From JAAEUE01 sp039180225 (lineage in GTDB: Bacteria > Pseudomonadota > Alphaproteobacteria > Rhizobiales > CAJQND01), in the NCBI GenBank assembly GCA_039180225.1, contig JBCDDQ010000014.1:1-27463 (forward strand): DNA of 27,463 nucleotides. The letters run 5' to 3'. How positions within the stretch are numbered: position 1 is the first letter of the stretch; each line of letters opens with the position of its first letter. The translations under genes were made by a program, and so were the position numbers. The notes below the pieces were generated by a model. That model saw only the letters and a program-made list of their open reading frames with translations. It was not told the origin of the DNA and searched no databases. This document shows positions 1-6,502 of this stretch, piece after piece.

Positions 1-497
1 AGAACCGCTTCGCAGGGGAAGCTAACTTCGACTTCCGGCACATCAATCTTTACAACAAGATGTACAATCCACACGGGAGCGCATCGGTTGATGACCTCGC
101 GAAAACCTTGCCCCGGTCGTCCGATGTGGCCTTCATGTTCTCAATTGCAACGCATCTGCTGCCCGGAACGATTGAACCGGTGATGCGGGCCGTGAGCGCG
201 GCTTTACGCCCAGGGGGTGAATTGCTGGTGTCGTTTTTCTTGCTCACCACAAGAACGCGCGAAGCGATTGCGGCCGGCAAAACGACCAGAACCTTTGCCC
301 ACGCTTACGCGGACGGTGTGTGCGTCGATGTTGCGGAAACACCGGAAGGGGCCGTGGCTTACGAGGACAGCGAGGCGCGCGCCGTGCTGGAACAGGCCGG
401 CCTGGAGATTGCCTTCATTGCGCCGGGCAAGTGGGCAAACCCGGGAGGTCTGCCCATTTGCCACCAAGATCTGATCGTCTGCCGGCGGCTTCAATAA
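1..497 (+). CDS. Class I SAM-dependent methyltransferase, C-terminal part (5' end outside window)
   Basis: The reading frame is open from the first bases of the window (codons from position 3) and stops at 495-497, so the gene starts upstream. The visible part contains the late half of a Rossmann-type methyltransferase: an aspartate-containing strand followed by a helix (SSDVAFMFSIATHLLP), then the typical post-motif segment ALRPGGELLVSFF, and a C-terminal strand pair. Upstream of the first Met at 60 the frame still reads sensible protein (FDFRHINLYNKMYNPHG), which shows that this Met is internal. The SAM-binding glycine motif lies outside the window, so the substrate cannot be named. No clear terminator follows it. 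Confidence 0.75.
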   Translation, partial: NRFAGEANFDFRHINLYNKMYNPHGSASVDDLAKTLPRSSDVAFMFSIATHLLPGTIEPVMRAVSAALRPGGELLVSFFLLTTRTREAIAAGKTTRTFAHAYADGVCVDVAETPEGAVAYEDSEARAVLEQAGLEIAFIAPGKWANPGGLPICHQDLIVCRRLQ

Positions 498-550
498 GAG
501 GCGACGTCACACCCACTTAAAGTTTGACCGAGTTAGGTGTCCGCGCGGGG

Positions 551-569
551 GCACATGTTTGCCATGTGC
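551..569. repeat. Perfect 7-bp hairpin in the spacer before recA
   Basis: GCACATG and CATGTGC are separated by TTTGC. No T-run follows on either side, so it is not a convincing intrinsic terminator for the upstream methyltransferase. The gene-free stretch 498-871 otherwise holds a small dyad at 637-649 and the LexA box at 694-708. Confidence 0.45.
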
Positions 570-636
570 TGGAGTGAGAGTTTCAATCTGTGTGAGGCGC
601 TACGAAATGCTGAGTGTTTTTGCTCCGTTCTCGTAT

Positions 637-649
637 TGACCTAAGGTCA
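637..649. repeat. Short dyad TGACCT-A-AGGTCA upstream of recA
   Basis: Two perfect 6-bp arms flank a central A. The left arm overlaps TTGACC at 636-641, which resembles a -35 hexamer. If that is a promoter, the dyad could be an operator, but no good -10 follows at 17 bp (ATTACA at 659-664), so this is only a candidate site. Confidence 0.3.
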
Positions 650-693
650 TGTTATAACATTACAGAACAGGGTTCGCGTGACAGGAATCGCTC

Positions 694-708
694 GAACGTT
701 AAGCGAAC
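694..708 (+). promoter_or_regulatory. LexA (SOS) box of recA
   Basis: GAAC at 694-697 and GAAC at 705-708 are separated by seven bases, an exact match to the direct-repeat LexA operator known for recA in Rhizobium-type alphaproteobacteria. It lies about 165 bp upstream of the recA start codon. This makes recA very likely SOS-induced and LexA-repressed. The recA promoter itself is not obvious from hexamers, so where the site lies relative to transcription start is not fixed. Confidence 0.8.
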
Positions 709-871
709 ATACGAAAAATAACCGCATTAAAACAATACGATAAAAAAGTTCTTGCATATAGGAACAAAACCGGTACAAATCATGCCAACAGCAGCAGCGG
801 GCTGACTTGGGCATATCCATTTTATGTTCACGACGCCCAGATCGGAATCAGGTAGATAAGGGATCAACACT

Positions 872-1978
872 ATGGGACAGACAAATCTTCGGGTGGTGGA
901 AAGCGACAATATGGACAAGCAAAAGGCCTTGGAAGCAGCTCTCGGTCAGATCGAACGGGCCTTCGGTAAAGGCTCGGTGATGAAGCTGGGCGAAGGGCAG
1001 GTTGTGGAGATTGAGGCGGTCTCCACCGGATCGTTGGGGCTCGACATTGCGCTTGGGATTGGTGGTTTGCCCCGCGGGCGGATCATTGAGATCTATGGTC
1101 CTGAAAGTTCCGGTAAAACCACCTTGGCGCTGCACACGGTGGCTGAAGCCCAGAAGGCCGGCGGGATATGCGCGTTCGTGGATGCAGAGCATGCGCTGGA
1201 TCCGGCCTATGCCCGCAAGCTTGGGGTTGATCTGGACGAATTGCTGATCTCTCAGCCCGACACAGGCGAGCAGGCGCTGGAGATTGCCGACACGCTGGTG
1301 CGCTCCGGCGCGGTGGAAGTTTTGGTGGTGGATTCGGTCGCGGCGCTCACCCCGCGCGCTGAACTTGAAGGCGAGATGGGCGACAGCCTGCCCGGGCTGC
1401 AAGCGCGGCTGATGAGCCAGGCCATGCGTAAGCTTACCGCCTCCATCTCCAAGTCCAACTGCATGGTGATCTTCATCAACCAGATCCGTATGAAGATCGG
1501 TGTCATGTTCGGCTCTCCGGAAACCACCACGGGCGGGAACGCGCTGAAGTTCTATGCCTCCGTGCGGCTTGATATCCGCCGCATCGGCGCCATCAAGGAC
1601 CGTGATGAGGTGGTGGGCAATCAGACCCGGGTCAAAGTGGTCAAGAACAAGGTGGCTCCGCCGTTCCGTCAGGTTGAATTCGACATCATGTATGGGGAAG
1701 GGGTCTCCAAGACCGGCGAGTTGCTGGACCTTGGTGTGACGGCCAATATCGTTGAAAAGGCCGGCTCCTGGTACTCATTCGATGGCGAGCGGGTTGGCCA
1801 AGGCCGCGAAAATGCCAAGACTTTCCTTCGCGAAAACCCGGATATTGCGAACGCTATCGAATCGCGCATCCGCCAAAATGCGGGCCTGCTGGCAGAGCAG
1901 CTTGAAGGCGGCATGAGCCATGATGGTGACGAGGAGGTGGATCCGGAAACCGGCGAGCTGAAGGATGTCGCCGGCTAG
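872..1978 (+). CDS. recA: Recombinase RecA
   Basis: RecA is the cytoplasmic ATP-dependent strand-exchange protein of homologous recombination and the coprotease that triggers LexA cleavage. The 368-residue product has the normal family length. Visible features are the Walker A motif GPESSGKTT at residues 76-84, a Walker B strand (VEVLVVDS), the MAW segment, loop L2 around GSPETTTGGNALKF, and an acidic C-terminal tail. The ATG at 872 is preferred: AAGGGA sits about 9 bases upstream and the N-terminus (MGQTNLRVVE) matches alphaproteobacterial RecA; the internal ATG at 911 would remove the conserved start. A LexA box lies at 694-708. recX is not present downstream, where alaS follows after a structured 368-bp spacer. 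Confidence 0.98.
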   Translation: MGQTNLRVVESDNMDKQKALEAALGQIERAFGKGSVMKLGEGQVVEIEAVSTGSLGLDIALGIGGLPRGRIIEIYGPESSGKTTLALHTVAEAQKAGGICAFVDAEHALDPAYARKLGVDLDELLISQPDTGEQALEIADTLVRSGAVEVLVVDSVAALTPRAELEGEMGDSLPGLQARLMSQAMRKLTASISKSNCMVIFINQIRMKIGVMFGSPETTTGGNALKFYASVRLDIRRIGAIKDRDEVVGNQTRVKVVKNKVAPPFRQVEFDIMYGEGVSKTGELLDLGVTANIVEKAGSWYSFDGERVGQGRENAKTFLRENPDIANAIESRIRQNAGLLAEQLEGGMSHDGDEEVDPETGELKDVAG

Positions 1979-2025
1979 GTACGCCCTTGAACAGGTTTCG
2001 GTGCGAAGCGTCTCCCACCCCGGAT

Positions 2026-2067
2026 CTGCTGCCCAGCGGTCCCCAAAACCAAAATGTCGGGCAGCAG
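2026..2067 (+). repeat. 9-bp inverted repeat in the recA-alaS spacer
   Basis: CTGCTGCCC at 2026-2034 is exactly complementary to GGGCAGCAG at 2059-2067, with a 24-base loop. It lies in the 3' untranslated region of recA, upstream of the terminator. No T-run follows it. Confidence 0.4.
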
Positions 2068-2152
2068 CTCTAACGCTCTGAATGCTCAGAACACGGCCCC
2101 GTCCCTCGGCCCGCCTCACCTGGCGTCTGCGGCATTTCTTTCGCACCGGATT

Positions 2153-2192
2153 GGCACCTTCCCGTCGCCCGCGGGAAGGTGCCTTCCTTTTG
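2153..2192 (+). terminator. Strong rho-independent terminator after recA
   Basis: GGCACCTTCCCG (2153-2164) and CGGGAAGGTGCC (2172-2183) form a perfect 12-bp GC-rich stem with a 7-base loop, followed by TTCCTTTT. It lies 175 bp past the recA stop and 155 bp before the alaS start, so it should separate the SOS-regulated recA transcript from alaS. A second, competing hairpin (GGAAGG-TG-CCTTCC, 2174-2187) overlaps its right arm. Confidence 0.85.
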
Positions 2193-2244
2193 GGGAGAAG
2201 AAAGACCAGGCTCAGGCGCGCTCACCTGTGGACACGCACCCGCA

Positions 2245-2263
2245 CCCGGGGCTAAAACCCGGG
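2245..2263 (+). repeat. CCCGGG repeat/hairpin in alaS leader
   Basis: Two copies of the self-complementary CCCGGG are separated by seven bases (GCTAAAA). They may be read as a direct repeat or as a hairpin in the alaS leader, about 85 bp before the start codon. I see no further signal between 2192 and 2346 except the alaS ribosome binding region. Confidence 0.35.
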
Positions 2264-2346
2264 GCCAATCCGGCTTTTCAGGTGCGCCATGGCCTCACCC
2301 TCAGCGCATACCCAAGAGGCCCCCAGCAAATGAAGGCGAAGTGCCG

Positions 2347-5016
2347 ATGTCCGGCGTTAATGAAATCAGATCCACCTTTCTCGATTATTTTGGCAAGAAC
2401 GGTCACGAGATCGTCGCATCCAGCCCACTGGTGCCACGAAATGATCCCACCTTGATGTTCGTCAACGCCGGAATGGTGCAGTTCAAGAACGTGTTCACCG
2501 GTGTGGAGGCGCGTGACTATTCCCGAGCTGTGACCTCTCAGAAGTGCGTGCGGGCCGGCGGGAAGCACAACGATTTGGACAATGTGGGATACACGGCCCG
2601 CCACCACACGTTCTTTGAGATGTTGGGCAACTTTTCGTTCGGCGACTATTTCAAGGATCTCGCCATTGAGCTTGCCTGGAACCTGGTCACCAAGGAGTTC
2701 GGTCTGCCCAAAGACAAGCTCCTGGTCACGGTCTTTTCCGAAGACGATGAGGCCTATGATCTGTGGCGCAGGATTGCCGGGCTCAGTGAAGACAAGATCA
2801 TCCGCATCCCCACCAGCGACAACTTCTGGGCCATGGGCGATACAGGTCCGTGTGGTCCGTGTTCTGAAATCTTTTATGACCATGGCGACCATATTCCGGG
2901 CGGGCCACCCGGCAGCCCGGATGAGGATGGCGACCGGTTCATTGAGATCTGGAACCTGGTGTTCATGCAGTTTGAGCAGGTGACGCTTGAAGAACGCATC
3001 AATCTGCCGAAGCCGTCCATTGACACCGGCATGGGGCTTGAGCGTATCGCCGCTGTGCTCCAGGGCACCCATGACAACTATGAAACCGATCTCTTTAGAG
3101 CCCTTATCGGTGCGGCTGAAGATCAGATCGGGCGGAAGGCGGAAGGCGCTGAGGCGGCCTCGTTCAAAGTGATTGCTGACCACTTGCGCGCCTCCAGCTT
3201 TCTCATTGCTGACGGCGTGCTGCCGTCCAACGAGGGCAGGGGATATGTGCTGAGGCGCATCATGCGCAGGGCCATGCGCCACGCTGAACTCTTGGGCGTG
3301 GACGAACCGCTCATGTGGAAGCTGGTGCCCGCCCTGGTGCGCGAGATGGGCCAGGCCTATCCCGAACTGGTGCGCGGCGAGGCGATGATCTCAGAAACCC
3401 TCAACCTGGAAGAAAAGCGCTTCCGCAAAACACTTGAGCGCGGCCTGAAGATCCTTGATGAGGAATCCGGGGCGTTGAATGAAGGCGACACGTTCTCCGG
3501 TGAGGTGGCGTTCAAGCTTTACGACACTTACGGGTTCCCGTTGGATCTCACGCAGGATGCCTTGCGCTCGCGCGGCATCGGGGTGGATCTTGAGGCATTC
3601 AATGCGTCCATGGAACGCCAGCGCGCCGAGGCGAGAAAGGCCTGGGCCGGGTCCGGTGAGGCCGCCACTGAGACGTTGTGGTTTGAGCTGAAGGAAAAAA
3701 CAGGCGCCACGGAATTCCTGGGCTACGACACCGAACGGGCCGAAGGGGTCATCTCAGCGCTTGTGCGCGACGGCGAGAGCGTAGACAGCCTGAAGGCGGG
3801 TGACGAGGGTGCGCTGATCTGCAATCAGACGCCATTCTACGGAGAATCCGGCGGCCAGGTGGGCGACCGCGGGCTGATTGTGACGGCGGAGGGCGCGCGT
3901 TTTGAGGTGCGTGACACCCAGAAGAAGCTCGGCGATCTGCATGTGCATTCCGGCGTGCTGCTGGAAGGCGCACTTGGGTTGGATGAGCCGGTTGAACTTG
4001 AAGTGGACCACAGCTTCCGCCAAGGCACGCGCATCCACCATTCCGCGACCCACCTTTTGCACGAGGCCCTGCGCCAGACGCTCGGCGATCACGTGGCCCA
4101 GAAAGGCTCTCTGGTGGAACCGGGCCGGCTGCGCTTCGACTTCTCCCACACCAAGGCGGTGGGTGCAGACGAGATGCAGCAGATCGAAACCCTCGCCAAT
4201 GGGGCCATCGCGCAAAATGACGAAGTGACCACGCGTCTGATGAACGTGGATGACGCCATTGAACTGGGGGCCATGGCTTTGTTCGGCGAAAAGTATGGCG
4301 ATGAGGTGAGGGTGGTCTCCATGGGCCAGGGAGAGGAGGGTTCCAACAAGCCCTGGTCTCTAGAACTGTGTGGCGGCACTCACGTGAACCGCACAGGCGA
4401 CATAGGACTTCTGAAGGTGGTCTCTGAATCCGCCGTCGCCGCCGGTGTGCGCCGGGTAGAGGCTTTGGCTGGAGAACCTGCACGCATCTATCTGGAAGAG
4501 CAAGATGACCGGCTGACGGAAGTGGCGGATCTCTTAAAGGTAACGCCCGCAGATGCCGCGTCCCGCGTGGCTCAGTTGCTGGAGGAACGCAAACAGCTTG
4601 AGCGTCAGCTGGCCGAGGCCAAGAAACAGCTCGCGCTGGGCGGTGGGGCCGGCGGCAGTGCGTCTGGCGATGACGGCATTGCCGAGGTTGGCAACGTAAA
4701 GCTCCTGTCCAGGGTGCTTCATGGCATCTCACCGAAGGACCTGCGCAGTCTGATCGATGATGGCAAACAAAAGCTTGGCTCAGGCGTCGCTGCCGTTGTG
4801 GCGGTGAGTGATGATGGCAAGGCGGCCATTGCTGTGGGGGTCACCGATGATCTGGTGGACAGCACCAACGCGGTTGATCTGGTGCGTGTGGGCGCTGCAG
4901 CCATCGGCGGCAAAGGCGGTGGCGGCCGGCCGGATATGGCGCAAGCGGGCGGCCCCGACGGGGCCCGGGCCGATGACGCCATCGATGCGATCAAGGCGGC
5001 CATTGCAGGCGGTTAG
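2347..5016 (+). CDS. alaS: Alanine--tRNA ligase
   Basis: AlaRS charges tRNA-Ala in the cytoplasm. The open frame extends upstream to 2179, but that extension begins inside the recA terminator and has no family similarity. The ATG at 2347 gives the conserved start MSGVNEIRSTFLDYF and a normal 889-residue length, with GAAGGCGAAG just upstream. Domains in order: class II catalytic core (to about residue 240), tRNA-recognition helical domain, the editing/zinc domain with HHSATH at about 562-567 and CGGTH at about 674-678 supplying the metal-binding His/His/Cys/His set, a coiled-coil around 720-760, and the C-terminal C-Ala domain ending in a Gly-rich GGKGGGGRPDMAQAGG motif. All key residues appear intact, so it should be fully functional. 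Confidence 0.97.
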   Translation: MSGVNEIRSTFLDYFGKNGHEIVASSPLVPRNDPTLMFVNAGMVQFKNVFTGVEARDYSRAVTSQKCVRAGGKHNDLDNVGYTARHHTFFEMLGNFSFGDYFKDLAIELAWNLVTKEFGLPKDKLLVTVFSEDDEAYDLWRRIAGLSEDKIIRIPTSDNFWAMGDTGPCGPCSEIFYDHGDHIPGGPPGSPDEDGDRFIEIWNLVFMQFEQVTLEERINLPKPSIDTGMGLERIAAVLQGTHDNYETDLFRALIGAAEDQIGRKAEGAEAASFKVIADHLRASSFLIADGVLPSNEGRGYVLRRIMRRAMRHAELLGVDEPLMWKLVPALVREMGQAYPELVRGEAMISETLNLEEKRFRKTLERGLKILDEESGALNEGDTFSGEVAFKLYDTYGFPLDLTQDALRSRGIGVDLEAFNASMERQRAEARKAWAGSGEAATETLWFELKEKTGATEFLGYDTERAEGVISALVRDGESVDSLKAGDEGALICNQTPFYGESGGQVGDRGLIVTAEGARFEVRDTQKKLGDLHVHSGVLLEGALGLDEPVELEVDHSFRQGTRIHHSATHLLHEALRQTLGDHVAQKGSLVEPGRLRFDFSHTKAVGADEMQQIETLANGAIAQNDEVTTRLMNVDDAIELGAMALFGEKYGDEVRVVSMGQGEEGSNKPWSLELCGGTHVNRTGDIGLLKVVSESAVAAGVRRVEALAGEPARIYLEEQDDRLTEVADLLKVTPADAASRVAQLLEERKQLERQLAEAKKQLALGGGAGGSASGDDGIAEVGNVKLLSRVLHGISPKDLRSLIDDGKQKLGSGVAAVVAVSDDGKAAIAVGVTDDLVDSTNAVDLVRVGAAAIGGKGGGGRPDMAQAGGPDGARADDAIDAIKAAIAGG

Positions 5017-5028
5017 CCCGCTTGCGCG

Positions 5029-5493
5029 CTAAAGATAGCCCAGGGGCAGTTCGGTTGTGTCTTTGATCTCCTCCATCACGAAGCTGGAGGACACATCCGT
5101 GAGCTCCACCTTGGAGATCAGCCGCTGATACAGCGCGTCATACTCTGCCATGCTGGGCACCGAGGCGCGCAGGAGATAATCCGTCTCCCCGCTCATACGG
5201 AAAACCCCAGTGATCTCAGGAATAGACCGCGTGGCTTGCTTAAACTGCTCCAGCCATTCGGCCGAATGAGAACGCGTCCGCACCGCAATAAACACGGTAA
5301 GGCCGAGATTGAGTTTGTCCGGGTCAAGCAGGGCCACGCGCGCGGCAATCACGCCGGCGTCTTCCAGCCGCTTGATGCGGCGCCAGCAGGCGTTCCGCGA
5401 CAAGCCAATCCTCTCGCCGATGGTTTCTGCCGGCAGCGACGCATCGATCTGCAGATGGTGCAGAATCTTGCGGTCAAATTCATCAATTGTCAC
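5029..5493 (-). CDS. Lrp/AsnC family transcriptional regulator
   Basis: A 154-residue protein of typical Lrp/AsnC length. The N-terminal winged helix-turn-helix covers roughly residues 5-55 (FDRKILHHLQIDASLPAETI, then the recognition helix LSRNACWRRIKRLEDAGVI), followed by the RAM/AsnC ligand-binding domain with ITGVFRMSGETDYLL at the effector site. The start is GTG at 5493-5491 with GGAGAA about 7 bases upstream. Its stop lies 12 bp from the convergent alaS stop. It is divergent from the DUF6356 gene, and a strong dyad directly precedes its start (5496-5521), suggesting autoregulation. The effector is probably an amino acid, but which one cannot be told. Confidence 0.93.
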   Translation of the reverse strand: MTIDEFDRKILHHLQIDASLPAETIGERIGLSRNACWRRIKRLEDAGVIAARVALLDPDKLNLGLTVFIAVRTRSHSAEWLEQFKQATRSIPEITGVFRMSGETDYLLRASVPSMAEYDALYQRLISKVELTDVSSSFVMEEIKDTTELPLGYL

Positions 5494-5495
5494 AG

Positions 5496-5521
5496 ATATT
5501 CTCCAATATTTGGGAGAATAT
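5496..5521 (-). promoter_or_regulatory. Dyad operator overlapping the Lrp-family gene's ribosome binding site
   Basis: ATATTCTCC (5496-5504) and GGAGAATAT (5513-5521) form a perfect 9-bp inverted repeat with an 8-base spacer. It starts three bases upstream of the GTG start codon. Read on the minus strand, the arm nearest the gene contains GGAGAAT, which is the ribosome binding site itself. It is therefore probably the autoregulatory site of the Lrp-like protein. It could also fold in mRNA and mask the ribosome binding site. Confidence 0.6.
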
Positions 5522-5620
5522 TACAAATTATGAGGCTTAAGTCGAGAAAATTGGGGTAAAATCCCCGATGTTGCGTGCTACATCTCAACCCTCAGCAACG
5601 CCCTACGGAGACCTCTCAAA

Positions 5621-5833
5621 ATGATCCGCGCCCTGGCAAAATCATTCACCGCTCACCCGGCAACCGTCGACGAAACCTACCTGGAGCATGCCCGCTTTGC
5701 GTCCTGGTTTTCCGCGCACCTGTTGGCGGCGGGGCTGGCCGCGCTTGTTCATGCCATCTTGCCATTCTGCTTTGAAAAGACCGCCGGCAACATCATTGCT
5801 AAACTCTATCACGAGATAGCAGCCCGCAGGTGA
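5621..5833 (+). CDS. DUF6356 family small protein
   Basis: A 70-residue protein starting at ATG with CGGAG about 10 bases upstream. The pattern HPxxVDETYLEHARFA near the N-terminus, then a hydrophobic stretch (LLAAGLAALVHAILPF) and FEKTAGNIIAKLYHEI, fits the DUF6356 family, short proteins common in alphaproteobacteria and of unknown function. The central segment (about residues 34-50) could be a single membrane helix or amphipathic. It is divergent from the Lrp-type regulator, with TAAAAT at 5557-5562 as a possible -10 element, so it may be a target of that regulator. It is followed 33 bp later by another small gene. Confidence 0.75.
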   Translation: MIRALAKSFTAHPATVDETYLEHARFASWFSAHLLAAGLAALVHAILPFCFEKTAGNIIAKLYHEIAARR

Positions 5834-5866
5834 CGAACCGCCGCCGAATGGGTTATACTGGCGTCT

Positions 5867-6082
5867 ATGTCACTTGCTCTTAAAACCCTGGCTCAGTTTG
5901 CAATCAAGAAGCTCGCGAGCAGTCCGGAAGCCCGGCAAAAGGCCGCTGAAGTGGCTCGTGTGGTGGCCGAGGAGGCCAAGCAGATCAGCGCGCAGGATGA
6001 TCGTGCGCGCGCTGCCGGCAAAGCGTTCAGCAAGGCTATGAGGTCGCTTAAGGGCGAAGACGGGCCACCGTCTGCGCGCTAA
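5867..6082 (+). CDS. Small alpha-helical protein of unknown function
   Basis: A 71-residue, Ala/Lys/Arg-rich protein (MSLALKTLAQFAIKKLASSP...) that looks entirely helical and amphipathic, with alternating acidic and basic residues and no cysteine. I do not recognise a family. It follows the DUF6356 gene on the same strand with 33 bp between, so the two may be cotranscribed. The start at 5867 lacks an obvious Shine-Dalgarno sequence, but the frame is clean, codon choice resembles the neighbours, and no alternative frame explains this stretch. Confidence 0.6.
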   Translation: MSLALKTLAQFAIKKLASSPEARQKAAEVARVVAEEAKQISAQDDRARAAGKAFSKAMRSLKGEDGPPSAR

Positions 6083-6162
6083 GTCGCGTAAAGCTTTCGC
6101 AAGTGTGAGATGGTCTTAAGTGAGCTATTTGCCCTGACCACATATGCCATGCACGGACAGTT

Positions 6163-6418
6163 TTGCATCAGCCGCTTTTAAGGAGTGTGGCTTCGTGGAC
6201 AGACGAGTATGACAGCGGCACCGGCTGGCCGGGCTTCACTCAAGCCCTTTCGGATGCTGTCGGCACGAAGGCCGACGCCAAGTTCTTGACGGTGCGCATA
6301 GAGGTGCATTGCAGCCGATGTGGCGGCCACTTGAGCCACATATTGGATGATGGTTCGAGCCGACCGGCATGCGGCGCTCCACTAAAGGTATGGCTTTGAA
6401 ATTTATGGCAAAATAACC
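6163..6418 (+). pseudogene. msrB: Degraded msrB (methionine-R-sulfoxide reductase) remnant
   Basis: The frame from 6163 encodes recognisable MsrB blocks: a YDSGTGWPGFTQ core (normally after an LF-S-DTK segment) and VHCSRCGGHLSHILDDG, containing the second zinc CxxC. The N-terminal third with the first CxxC pair is missing. After DDGS the MsrB ending moves to another frame: reading from 6357 gives EPTGMRRSTKGMALKF, matching the family end TGxRYCINxxALKF. A one-base deletion near 6355 explains this. In that restored ending the catalytic Cys is replaced by Ser (RRS instead of RYC). The 5' truncation, frameshift and lost active site together make a functional enzyme very unlikely. Confidence 0.8.
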
Positions 6419-6502
6419 GCCATAGTCCCCTTCAAATCTTGGCAATGTCCGGTTACCCTATTCCTCGCCGTCGTTCATTCGGCACCGAGGGAGGAACACG
6501 TG

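Noticed and set aside
551..569. Hairpin as terminator of the first methyltransferase
   Set aside because: A perfect stem but no T-run follows in either direction.
2179..2346. N-terminal extension of AlaRS of 56 residues
   Set aside because: It would start inside the recA terminator stem and has no resemblance to AlaRS; the ATG at 2347 gives the conserved family start.
2278..3282. 334-codon frame antisense to alaS
   Set aside because: Shadow frame of alaS with no recognisable domain.
3749..4732. Long open frame (327 codons) antisense to alaS
   Set aside because: Low-complexity Pro/Arg/His-rich translation, typical of a shadow of a GC-rich gene, with no motif or ribosome binding site; alaS is unambiguous here.
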